Assembly (NCBI GenBank): GCA_038247245.1
Contig: JBBRVE010000032.1
Span: 1-27,862, forward strand
Direction of reading: 5' to 3'
Length of the DNA: 27,862 nt
Source of the DNA: JAPWJZ01 sp038247245
Lineage (GTDB): Bacteria; Pseudomonadota; Alphaproteobacteria; Micavibrionales; UBA2020
The notes beneath the pieces are model-generated. The model did not search any database, was not told the DNA's origin, and was given only the letters and a program-made list of their open reading frames with translations. Below are positions 22,048-27,862 of this stretch, piece after piece (the stretch's first letter is position 1; each line of letters begins with the position of its first letter). The position numbers and the translations under genes were made by a program.

Positions 22048-23139
22048 TCAGTGGATTGACGGCGGCGGGGTGTATTTCTTCGTGGCGGAATTGGCGGGAT
22101 CATTCGCTGGGGTCAGGCCGGCGGCAACGGCCTGCGCAGCCTGCATATGACGCGCGAAATCGAACAGCGAGGGGAAGTGGATTGCGCCTGCGCCGTCATG
22201 CCCGCCGCCCGTCACGCCCATTGTCTTGCGCAGATTGGTGGCGATTTCGGAGGCATCGGGGTCGCCGTCGGTGCGGATGCTGGCGGTCACTGTGCCATTT
22301 TTCTGCAGGAACCATGCGAAGGACACATCCGCGCCTTGCGCTTTTGCTGACTCTATCAGGCGGGCGGAGATGTGGCGGCCAAACTGTTTTACGTCGGCAT
22401 TTACCATCAATACTTTTTGCGGCGGTTGCCCCTCTACCAGCGGCAACGGCACGATATAGGAATTTTCCAGCACGCGCTTGATGCGCCTGTCCTGGTCGCG
22501 CACCATCGGTCGTCCCCGTTGCGCCATGTCATTGAATGTGATGGCGGCAAGCCCGCGCAGGGCGGAGAAAGCTTTCAATGGCGTTGAAATATCGCGCGTG
22601 TCGATCATCGCGGCGGCGGCAAAATCCTGCGGGCTCAGCAACCCGCGCGCATCGCCGTCCATCTTGTCGATCATGCCCAGCACGGCGGGCACAGGTTCAT
22701 TCGGCATCAGTTTCTGCCAGACCATCAGCGCGGCGGACATGCGGCGTTCCTCTATCTGCACTTCCAGTTTCGGCTGGTCTCCGGTGACAACGGGGGGCGT
22801 GTAGCCCTTCAAATCCTTGGCCGCGCTTTCGTGATGGTCCATGATGCGGATCGATGCGGCCTTGGCCTTGCCGTCTTTATCGGGAGTCATCAGTTCATCA
22901 AGGAATTTCGGCGTGGGGGCGACGTCGACGAAATACACATTCGCATTTTCGGCGAGCGCGGCGCGGATTTTCTCCTGCGCCTTTTCAACATCGTGATGGG
23001 CGTAGGGAATATAGGTGACGTTCGCGTCCTTCACCTTGTCGATGCCGTTCGATTTCGCAACCGCCCACGCACATGCCGCGCCATCGATACAATCGGCGTG
23101 ATAAACGACAACCAGCGGTGCGGCTTCGGGCGAGGCCAT
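22048..23139 (-). CDS. DHH/DHHA1 family phosphoesterase, copy 2
   Basis: This is a 363-residue paralogue of the protein at 19334-20389. Motifs are VVYHADCIDGAACAWAV (Asp19), YFVDVAPT (Asp72), IMDHHESAA (DHH 101-103), VNADVKQFGRHISARL, NGTVTASIRTDGDPDASEIA and TGGGHDGAGAIHF (GGGH 311-314). The last three blocks closely match copy 1 (NADVQNFGRHIS, NGTVTMSIRSDGDPDAAQIA, GGGHKTSAAVHF), so both descend from one gene. Copy 2 has an extra Pro/Ala-rich tail after the DHHA1 domain. The start ATG 23139 is supported by AAGGG six bases upstream; the longer frame begins at TTG. Its substrate is not known. It converges with the ankyrin gene, leaving 26 bases between the stops. Confidence 0.9.
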   Translation of the reverse strand: MASPEAAPLVVVYHADCIDGAACAWAVAKSNGIDKVKDANVTYIPYAHHDVEKAQEKIRAALAENANVYFVDVAPTPKFLDELMTPDKDGKAKAASIRIMDHHESAAKDLKGYTPPVVTGDQPKLEVQIEERRMSAALMVWQKLMPNEPVPAVLGMIDKMDGDARGLLSPQDFAAAAMIDTRDISTPLKAFSALRGLAAITFNDMAQRGRPMVRDQDRRIKRVLENSYIVPLPLVEGQPPQKVLMVNADVKQFGRHISARLIESAKAQGADVSFAWFLQKNGTVTASIRTDGDPDASEIATNLRKTMGVTGGGHDGAGAIHFPSLFDFARHMQAAQAVAAGLTPANDPANSATKKYTPPPSIH

Positions 23140-23254
23140 TGGAATCCCTTGCAAGATAGAAGAATTCTAGCATAGCCGATATTAACGCTGTCTTAATATG
23201 AAAATAATATTGCCATTATATATCAATGCTTTAATTCAAAATTCGAGCAATTTA

Positions 23255-23283
23255 TTGACATAATAGACTGCTGCCAGCAGAAT
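23255..23283 (+). promoter_or_regulatory. Promoter of the NTF2-like gene with inverted repeat
   Basis: A perfect -35 TTGACA (23255-23260) and a -10-like CAGAAT (23278-23283, 4 of 6) are 17 bases apart, with a very AT-rich stretch upstream (23190-23250). A 13-base inverted repeat CTGCT-GCC-AGCAG (23268-23280) occupies the spacer and reaches the -10, the position expected for a repressor site. The start codon follows at 23318. Confidence 0.5.
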
Positions 23284-23317
23284 AGCTGAACCCGATCAGG
23301 AAGAGAGACATCACCAT

Positions 23318-23893
23318 ATGCCGCTCGAACAGAAATTCAGCAAAGCCGACAAGGGACGCAATAACGCGAAGAAAAACGCGTCTGGCGCAAAGCCGCTGAA
23401 GCCGTCGTTCAAGCGCCGCAGCCAGAATGCTGAACAGGAAGTCAAAGCCGCGTTCCAGAAATGGATTGCCGCCGTCAGCGCCGGCAACGCCGATGCCGTG
23501 ACCGCGCTGTATGCGCCCGAGGCTGTGCTGCTGCCCACGCTGTCGCCCAAAGTGCATGACACGCCCGAACAGCGTACTGATTACTTCACCGCCTTTACCG
23601 CGCGCAAGGATTTGAAGGGCGAAGTGAATGAAAGCTATATCCGCGTGTTTCAGGACACCGCCGTCAACAGCGGCATGTATACTTTTTCTTATCAGGACGA
23701 AGCGGGCAGAACCCAATCCGTCCCCGCCCGTTTCAGCTTCGTCTACCGCCGCACGGATGACGGCTGGATGATCATCGACCACCATTCATCGGCGGCACCG
23801 AAAGACCAAATCGCCCTGACCCTCACCGTGCAGGACAACAAAGCACAACCGGCAGCAACGCGGCCGGATTTCAAGGCGGGTAACAGTTTCTAG
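23318..23893 (+). CDS. NTF2-like (SnoaL/DUF4440, SgcJ/EcaC type) protein
   Basis: This is a 191-residue protein. Residues about 1-37 are a very basic, Lys/Asn-rich extension, and residues about 38-165 are an NTF2-like cone fold. Recognisable are EVKAAFQKWIAAVSAGNADA, VTALYAPEAVLLPTLS, YFTAFTARKD, the SGMYTFSY strand and RFSFVYRRTDDGWMIIDHHS. This pattern matches the SgcJ/EcaC or CaMKII-association-like subgroup. Family members bind small ligands or act in dimers; no catalytic residues can be assigned. There is no signal peptide, and the basic N-terminus could contact nucleic acid. It has its own promoter and a GGAAGAGAG ribosome site. Its stop codon lies one base from the stop of the opposing Sel1 gene. 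A related domain ends the window at 27677-27862. Confidence 0.88.
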   Translation: MPLEQKFSKADKGRNNAKKNASGAKPLKPSFKRRSQNAEQEVKAAFQKWIAAVSAGNADAVTALYAPEAVLLPTLSPKVHDTPEQRTDYFTAFTARKDLKGEVNESYIRVFQDTAVNSGMYTFSYQDEAGRTQSVPARFSFVYRRTDDGWMIIDHHSSAAPKDQIALTLTVQDNKAQPAATRPDFKAGNSF

Positions 23894-23894
23894 G

Positions 23895-24608
23895 TTATTT
23901 CGTTGTCGTGTGGGTCTTGCGCCACTCGATCAATCTTTTTTCAACGGCATCAATTTCTTCATCCGTCAGGTGATGTCTCGCGTTATCACAGTCGCGGACG
24001 AAATCATCCTGCGTATCGTCGCCAGCCGTGCCGAGTGACAGCCAGAAATAGGCCTCATAGAAATTTCTCTTCACTCCGAATTCTTCGGAAAGGAAGTGCA
24101 GGTATATCTCGCCCAGATGGATTTGCGCCCATTTATATCCGCCTTCGGCGGATTTGATGTACCATTTCGTCGCTTCTGCTCTGTCGAAGGCTACGCTTTG
24201 ACCGTTTGCGTGCATGCGCCCGACTTGGTATTCGGCGGGCGCATAGTTCTGCGCGGCGGATTTTTGGAACCAACGCATCGCTTCTGTATAATTGGCTCGC
24301 TCGGCATCTTTGCCGTAAAGGTAGAAATTCCCCAGCCTGTATTGCGCCTCGCGGTCGCCACCCTCGGCCTTTGCCAAGTCTCCGTCGGGGATTCCCATGG
24401 TGCGGATCTGTTTTTCGATTTGCGCCAGAAAATCACTGTTCGCAGCGATCATCTCGTCAACATCACGATAACCTGTCGCTTTTTCGAAATCTGATTTCTG
24501 CCAAAACACATATGTTGCCAGCTTGACGGTGCCAAAGCCCACAAGCGCAACAATTGCGACCACGCAAATAATGATGTATCCCGGCACATCTTTTAAACGG
24601 ACGTCCAT
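23895..24608 (-). CDS. Membrane-anchored Sel1-repeat protein
   Basis: This is a 237-residue protein with one N-terminal membrane segment (about 10-32, GYIIICVVAIVALVGFGTVK). A helical region and three Sel1-like repeats follow: AQYRLGNFYLYGKDAERANY, APAEYQVGRMHANGQSVAFD and WAQIHLGEIYLHF. The repeats are thus probably outside the cytoplasm, anchored at the N-terminus. That is the opposite arrangement from the Sel1 protein at 3465-4175, which has a C-terminal segment. The start ATG 24608 has AGG five bases upstream; GTG 24620 is in frame. Sel1 repeats mediate protein contacts; the partner is unknown. It lies 47 bases downstream of dcd on the same strand. Confidence 0.85.
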   Translation of the reverse strand: MDVRLKDVPGYIIICVVAIVALVGFGTVKLATYVFWQKSDFEKATGYRDVDEMIAANSDFLAQIEKQIRTMGIPDGDLAKAEGGDREAQYRLGNFYLYGKDAERANYTEAMRWFQKSAAQNYAPAEYQVGRMHANGQSVAFDRAEATKWYIKSAEGGYKWAQIHLGEIYLHFLSEEFGVKRNFYEAYFWLSLGTAGDDTQDDFVRDCDNARHHLTDEEIDAVEKRLIEWRKTHTTTK

Positions 24609-24655
24609 TTGGCCTGTCACAATAAAATCGTTATAAAAATCTATTCAGTTCTCAA

Positions 24656-25210
24656 TCACATCTTCGGCAGCGTCACGCCCTTCTGCCCCATATATTTCCC
24701 GGCGCGGTCGGCGTAGGAGACTTCGCAGGTCGTGTCGCCTTTCAGGAACAGGAACTGGGCGATGCCTTCGTTCGCATAGACTTTGGCGGGCAGGGGGGTG
24801 GTGTTGGAAATCTCGAGCGTGACTTGGCCTTCCCATTCGGGTTCCAGCGGCGTGACGTTGACGATCAGCCCGCAGCGCGCATAGGTGCTTTTACCCAGAC
24901 AAATGACCAGCACATCGCGCGGCACTTTGAATGTCTCTATCGTGCGGCACAGCACGAAGGAATTCGGCGGGATGATGCAGACATCGGTCTTGCGTGTGAC
25001 GAAGCTTTGCGGATTGAACGCCTTGGGGTCGACGATCGCGTTATCGACGTTGGTGAAGATCATGAATTCATCCGACAGGCGGCAGTCGTAACCATACGAA
25101 GACAGGCCGTAGGAAATCACGCCCTCGCGCTTCATGCGTTCCTCGAACGGCGTGATCATGCTGTTGTTCAGCGACTGCTCGCGGATCCAGCTGTCGGGCA
25201 TGATGGGCAT
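24656..25210 (-). CDS. dcd: dCTP deaminase
   Basis: Dcd deaminates dCTP to dUTP, feeding dUMP and thymidylate synthesis in the cytoplasm. The 184-residue protein belongs to the trimeric dUTPase-like fold and shows the deaminase signature GKSTYARCGLIVNVTPLEPE (106-125). EGQVTLEISN carries the catalytic Glu133, and there is a C-terminal GKYMGQKGVTLP lid. Length is normal. The start ATG 25210 follows AGGAG by 8 bases and overlaps the stop of a 45-codon upstream gene (TAATG). The second in-frame ATG, three codons later, is less likely. Confidence 0.97.
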   Translation of the reverse strand: MPIMPDSWIREQSLNNSMITPFEERMKREGVISYGLSSYGYDCRLSDEFMIFTNVDNAIVDPKAFNPQSFVTRKTDVCIIPPNSFVLCRTIETFKVPRDVLVICLGKSTYARCGLIVNVTPLEPEWEGQVTLEISNTTPLPAKVYANEGIAQFLFLKGDTTCEVSYADRAGKYMGQKGVTLPKM

Positions 25211-25347
25211 TATTTCTTCTCCTGTTGGTCGCGCGCGCGGGACTGCGCCTTGCGCTTCAGCAAATTGTCACGCAACGCATCACCGCGGGCTTTTTTCATG
25301 CGCGGGCTGGGCAGCGGTTGCGAAGTGGGTTTGTCGTCCTTGGTCAT
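25210..25347 (-). CDS. Small basic protein upstream of dcd
   Basis: This 45-codon frame starts ATG 25347-25345 (MTKDDKPTSQPLPSPRMKKA) and ends in a TAA that overlaps the dcd start as TAATG. The dcd ribosome site lies inside its last codons, so the two are likely coupled. The protein is very rich in Lys, Arg, Ala and Gln (KKARGDALRDNLLKRKAQSR), predicted helical, with no hydrophobic segment. Similar short Arg/Lys-rich proteins with a DALR.NL.KRKAQ.RAR core are common in Alphaproteobacteria and have no known role. No good ribosome site precedes the ATG, which lowers confidence. Confidence 0.6.
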   Translation of the reverse strand: MTKDDKPTSQPLPSPRMKKARGDALRDNLLKRKAQSRARDQQEKK

Positions 25348-25415
25348 ATCGGGAAAGTAACGAAGCGGGGATGGTCGGGTCAAGGATTCGCGTGTTTTGC
25401 CATAACGCAGGGGTT

Positions 25416-26276
25416 TTATGCCGATTTTTCGACCTGTTTACGCAGGGCATCAAGGTCGGTCCGCAGTTTGGCCATTTCCTTGCGCAGGCTGAATTCACGC
25501 GCCGCACGCACCAGCATTTTCAGCAAGGCGCGTTTGTCGGTTTCCGGCGGGGATTTGTGGGCATAGGCAATCGCGTCCTGCCCGCGGCGGTCAAGCAGCG
25601 TGGGGTCGGTGTTGCATTCCAGCAAAACCTCGACGGTTTTCATCGCGCCCTCGCGCGCGGCCAGCATCAGGCATGTCATGCCATCAGATGCGGGTTTATC
25701 AAGGTCGATGCCGTTTTGATACGCAATCTCCAGCACGCCATAGCGTCCTGTCCATGCCAGCGCGTGGATGGGCGCAACAATTTTCGCCGCCAAATCTTCG
25801 CCGATGGTCGGGTCGGCGCCGTTCTTCAGCAGCATTTCAAGGATACGGTCGTGGCGATTCTGTTCGTAGGCAACTTGAAAAGCCGTTTGCGGCGGATTGT
25901 TCGGGCGGCGTTCGATGATGTTCGGGTCTGCCTTCGCCTTGAACAGCGTTTCGGCCGCGACGGGCATTAATTTGTCGTCCTTCATGCGCAGCACGGAATG
26001 CAGCGGCATACGGCCATTGGCCGATGGCTTGTTCGGGTCGGCCTGCGCGGCAATCAAGGCCTCCAGCGCGCGGTGTTCGCGCGGGTCGGTGGCGGCAATC
26101 AACAGCATGCTGTTGCCTTTTGAATCGCTGGCATTCACATCCGCGCCGCGCACAATCAGCGCGTTGATGGTGGGAACGTCGTTTTTCAGGATCGCCTGCA
26201 CCATTTTTTCGGCCATGTCGGCGGGCGACAGCGTTTCGGGGGCGGCGGCGGGTTTGGTAACGGCAAATTTCGACAT
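25416..26276 (-). CDS. Ankyrin-repeat protein with C-terminal coiled coil
   Basis: This is a 286-residue cytoplasmic protein. The start ATG 26276 (MSKFAVTKPAAAPETLSP) shares its A with the stop codon of the upstream MAPEG gene (TAATG), which marks a coupled pair; the longer open frame running through that gene is out-of-frame noise. After a Pro/Ala-rich N-terminus come about five or six ankyrin repeats (for example TINALIVRGADVNASDSKGN, ILEMLLKNGADPTIGED, DGMTCLMLAAREGAMKTVEV). The protein ends in a charged helix of about 30 residues (SLRKEMAKLRTDLDALRKQV) predicted to form a coiled coil. It would bind other proteins; the partner is unknown. It is shorter than, and not obviously a copy of, the ankyrin protein at 20462-22021. 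Confidence 0.92.
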   Translation of the reverse strand: MSKFAVTKPAAAPETLSPADMAEKMVQAILKNDVPTINALIVRGADVNASDSKGNSMLLIAATDPREHRALEALIAAQADPNKPSANGRMPLHSVLRMKDDKLMPVAAETLFKAKADPNIIERRPNNPPQTAFQVAYEQNRHDRILEMLLKNGADPTIGEDLAAKIVAPIHALAWTGRYGVLEIAYQNGIDLDKPASDGMTCLMLAAREGAMKTVEVLLECNTDPTLLDRRGQDAIAYAHKSPPETDKRALLKMLVRAAREFSLRKEMAKLRTDLDALRKQVEKSA

Positions 26277-26677
26277 TACACGCGCCCCATGATCATCGAC
26301 GCAATGCAGAGGATGGATGCCGCCAAGACAACGCCGAAGGTCATCAGCGCGCCGATGCGCCGCCCCGCGCCCAGCGCGTTCTTGCGGCTCATGCCATGCA
26401 CATGGGCAAGGCGCGCTGCAACCAGCACGATGCACAGGGCATGGATGATCCATGACGGGCGCGCGATGATTTCGTTGAAGGCAATCAGCAGCAGCGCCAT
26501 CGGCACATATTCGGTGAAGTTGCCCTGCATGCGGACGGCGATGTTCAGGTTTTTCTCCCCCCCGTCGCCGACCATGACCTCCAGCCGTGCCCGCATGGCC
26601 ATGATGCGCCACGACAGTGCGACCAGCATCAGGCCGAGAAATCCGGCGTAAAAGGCGGTGATATGCGGAATGATCAT
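26276..26677 (-). CDS. MAPEG family membrane protein
   Basis: This is a 133-residue integral membrane protein with four predicted helices (about 5-25, 52-70, 76-93, 108-128). The motif VRMQGNFTEYVPMALLLI (about 48-65) corresponds to the MAPEG signature RxQxNxxEYxP, seen in glutathione-dependent transferases and in bacterial relatives of unknown substrate. GHG-like residues (VHGMSRKN) follow helix 3. The start ATG 26677 has GGGG 8 bases upstream. It is coupled to the following ankyrin gene by a TAATG overlap; whether they act together is unknown. Confidence 0.9.
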   Translation of the reverse strand: MIIPHITAFYAGFLGLMLVALSWRIMAMRARLEVMVGDGGEKNLNIAVRMQGNFTEYVPMALLLIAFNEIIARPSWIIHALCIVLVAARLAHVHGMSRKNALGAGRRIGALMTFGVVLAASILCIASMIMGRV

Positions 26678-26911
26678 GATAAATGCCCCGTGTTACCCAT
26701 TTTTACCGCATGACGGGGGCAAAGGCGAGGGGCGAAATGCGCGGTTTGAAAATGTTCGCGTGGAGCATAATGGGGATTTAATCCTATAATAACACTAGGA
26801 ATTATCCGGAGTTTTTGACGCCTGCGCCGAATCAACGTCTGATGGTGTTGTAAGCATGAAAAAACGAACTTACATCTTTAAAAACCCCACCCATCACAGA
26901 AAGGATACTGC

Positions 26912-27289
26912 ATGAGCAATTGGCTCTCGCGTGCATTCGCGCGCATCACCGGACGTAAAGAGGCTCCTGAAGCCGCCAATTCGAATGAAACGAATGGCGG
27001 CATTTTTAATCGCAAATCGTCAAAATCTTCCGGCGGCAAACTGCCGTCACAGAAAAAACGAAAGGCGAGTTCGCCTGGCTATGGCTACGGCTCGCGCAGC
27101 TCCTCCAGCTCATCGACAGATACCAGCTATCCATTCATCATCGACACCGGATCAACGCATCACGGCCACGGTCACAGCCATGGCGACAGCGGCCACCACG
27201 ACAGCGGAGGCTGGGGCGGCGGTGACAGCGGTGGTGGTGGCGATAGCGGCGGAGGTGGAGATGGCGGCGGGGGTGGTGGTGGCGATTAA
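26912..27289 (+). CDS. Low-complexity Ser/His/Gly-rich protein
   Basis: This is a 125-residue protein. The N-terminal 22 residues (MSNWLSRAFARITGRKEAPE) could form an amphipathic helix. Then follow a Lys/Ser-rich stretch, a serine tract (GSRSSSSSSTDTSY), a His-rich stretch (HHGHGHSHGDSGHHDSGG) and a Gly/Asp tail of GGG(G)DS repeats ending in seven Gly and Asp. The His and Asp clusters could bind Zn, Ni or Cu, but this is speculation. There is no classical signal peptide. AAAGGA lies 7 bases before ATG 26912. A 19-codon frame directly upstream ends by ATGA overlap with this start. A strong terminator follows at 27319-27350. I do not recognise a family. Confidence 0.75.
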   Translation: MSNWLSRAFARITGRKEAPEAANSNETNGGIFNRKSSKSSGGKLPSQKKRKASSPGYGYGSRSSSSSSTDTSYPFIIDTGSTHHGHGHSHGDSGHHDSGGWGGGDSGGGGDSGGGGDGGGGGGGD

Positions 27290-27318
27290 GCCCACACCGG
27301 CCACATCCCGATAAAAGG

Positions 27319-27350
27319 AAGGGGCGACATGTTCGCCCCTTTATTTATTT
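27319..27350 (+). terminator. Rho-independent terminator, probably bidirectional
   Basis: An 8-bp GC-rich stem AGGGGCGA (27320-27327) pairs with TCGCCCCT (27333-27340) around the loop CATGT, extended by one A-T pair, and TTATTTATTT follows. On the minus strand the same stem is followed by TTCCTTTTAT. It lies between the convergent genes 26912-27289 and 27363-27677 and can serve both. Confidence 0.85.
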
Positions 27351-27362
27351 AAGCGAATGAAC

Positions 27363-27677
27363 TTATTCATATCTAAAAATATCCAACTCAAATAATTTAC
27401 CTTCTTTGTCCAAAATCAGAGAAACGTTCAGTTTCACGCCAGTTTCATCAACTGTATCATAATTGCCTATATCATCGCCAAATCCGCGCTCTCCCCAAAA
27501 TTTTCCTGCTATTACAAAATACAGTGCCCCTGTTCCGCTATCTGTCATTTCCTGTACTTCTAGAGTGTCCATTGAAAAATCGCGTTCAGATTTTCCGGCT
27601 TCACGTAGACATCCGCGCAATAGATTCTTTTCAAAGTCTGTCATAAGCCGTTTAGGCCCGAGTGGAGGATTATGCAT
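27363..27677 (-). CDS. DUF6984-like protein
   Basis: This is a 104-residue protein. The start ATG 27677-27675 (MHNPPLGPKRLMTDFEKNLL) shares one base with the stop of the upstream gene (TAATG); the longer frame running into that gene is not used. The pattern R.LMTDFEKNLLRGCL, SMDTLEVQEMTDSGTGALYF, then KLNVSLILDKEGKLFELDIF resembles the small immunity-like/unknown family DUF6984, in which an LEV.DM.DGGMGSL stretch and a closing strand LDxxGKLFELD are typical. It has no signal peptide. The gene is more AT-rich than its neighbours, hinting at a different origin. It is coupled to an NTF2-like gene. The function is unknown. Confidence 0.7.
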   Translation of the reverse strand: MHNPPLGPKRLMTDFEKNLLRGCLREAGKSERDFSMDTLEVQEMTDSGTGALYFVIAGKFWGERGFGDDIGNYDTVDETGVKLNVSLILDKEGKLFELDIFRYE

Positions 27678-27862
27678 TATTGTTCGCTCATCGACTTTGC
27701 GAAGGCGGGGAAATCCAGTGCGGTGTTCTGGTCGTGCACGATCTTCCACTGGCCGCCTTCCAGCTTGAAGACATAGGTCAGCCATGATTCCAGCGCGGGG
27801 CTTTCTGGCTTAGCCTGATAGGTGTATTTCACGACCGCCACCGCCATGTCTTCGCCGACAAC
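27677..27862 (-). CDS. C-terminal part of an NTF2-like (DUF4440/SnoaL-type) protein
   Basis: The frame is open from the right edge to TAA at 27679-27677 and gives the last 61 residues of a protein whose start lies outside the window. The visible part has a strand MAVAVVKYTYQAKP, then ESWLTYVFKLEGGQWKIVHD and QNTALDFPAF, the typical ending of NTF2-like/DUF4440 proteins (WK.VH.Q.S). It is probably related in fold, though not closely, to the protein at 23318-23893. It is coupled by TAATG to the DUF6984-like gene downstream. Confidence 0.8.
   Translation of the reverse strand, partial: VVGEDMAVAVVKYTYQAKPESPALESWLTYVFKLEGGQWKIVHDQNTALDFPAFAKSMSEQ

Noticed and set aside
23252..23785. 177-codon minus-strand open frame
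   Set aside because: Antisense to the NTF2-like gene, which has a promoter, ribosome site and family pattern.
25134..25970. 278-codon plus-strand open frame
   Set aside because: It crosses the dcd upstream region and the ankyrin gene in antisense; Arg/Phe/His-rich translation without recognisable features.
26277..26612. N-terminal extension of the second ankyrin protein into the MAPEG gene
   Set aside because: The extension reads through the MAPEG gene in another frame and is His/Arg/Ala noise; the TAATG junction at 26276 gives the natural start.
26780..26803. TATAAT with flanking TCCTA/TAGGA inverted repeat upstream of the Ser/His/Gly-rich gene
   Set aside because: No -35 box at a usable distance and the inverted repeat is imperfect beyond five bases, so neither promoter nor operator is claimed.
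1..27862. CRISPR arrays, insertion sequences, integrases, rRNA genes
   Set aside because: No regularly spaced repeats, transposase or integrase motifs, terminal inverted repeats or rRNA sequence were seen on either strand.

Overview
The window reads as an alphaproteobacterial chromosome segment. Three things support this: the compact order murA, UPF0262, infA, maf, RNase E/G; the fused coaBC; and the moderately high GC with tight, overlapping genes. Several Sel1-repeat and ankyrin proteins and a lone DotI/IcmL-like domain would fit a Micavibrio-like or other host- or cell-associated lineage, but that placement is only an impression. I see no rRNA, CRISPR array, phage, transposase or integrase. 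No stretch longer than about 235 bases lacks a gene.

Layout. Positions 1-5554 are minus-strand: the 5' end of an unidentified gene, a one-TM protein, coaBC, a periplasmic DotI/IcmL-like protein, a duplicated Cys-rich secreted protein, a Sel1-repeat protein and a membrane GGDEF protein with a degenerate signature. Two tRNA genes, Phe(GAA) and Val(CAC), follow with their own promoter (5662-5877). Facing away from them is a plus-strand operon (6034-9402): a DUF2520-type Rossmann protein, panB, panC and coaX. With coaBC, the window holds much of the pantothenate-to-CoA pathway; the Rossmann protein is the natural candidate for the missing ketopantoate reductase. Next come yceI plus an NAD(P)-binding protein (9503-10694), then a marR-emrA-emrB drug-efflux operon (10815-13906) with a 22-bp perfect palindrome at its promoter.

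The minus-strand murA, UPF0262, infA, maf, RNase E/G operon (17640 down to 13907) has a recognisable promoter at 17733-17762 and meets emrB stop to stop. Beyond murA lies an accessory-looking region (17763-27862). It holds a 500-residue helical protein of unknown function, two paralogous DHH/DHHA1 phosphoesterases flanking an oppositely oriented ankyrin protein, an NTF2-like protein, a second Sel1 protein, dcd preceded by a 45-codon basic protein, a second ankyrin protein downstream of a MAPEG protein, a Ser/His/Gly-rich protein, a DUF6984-like protein, and the 3' end of another NTF2-like gene.

No complete new defence or secretion system is evident. The points most worth a second look are a T9 tract exactly at the CoaC/CoaB junction, the insertion-bearing DUF2520 protein in the pan operon, the DHH-ankyrin-DHH arrangement, and the solitary IcmL-like protein.
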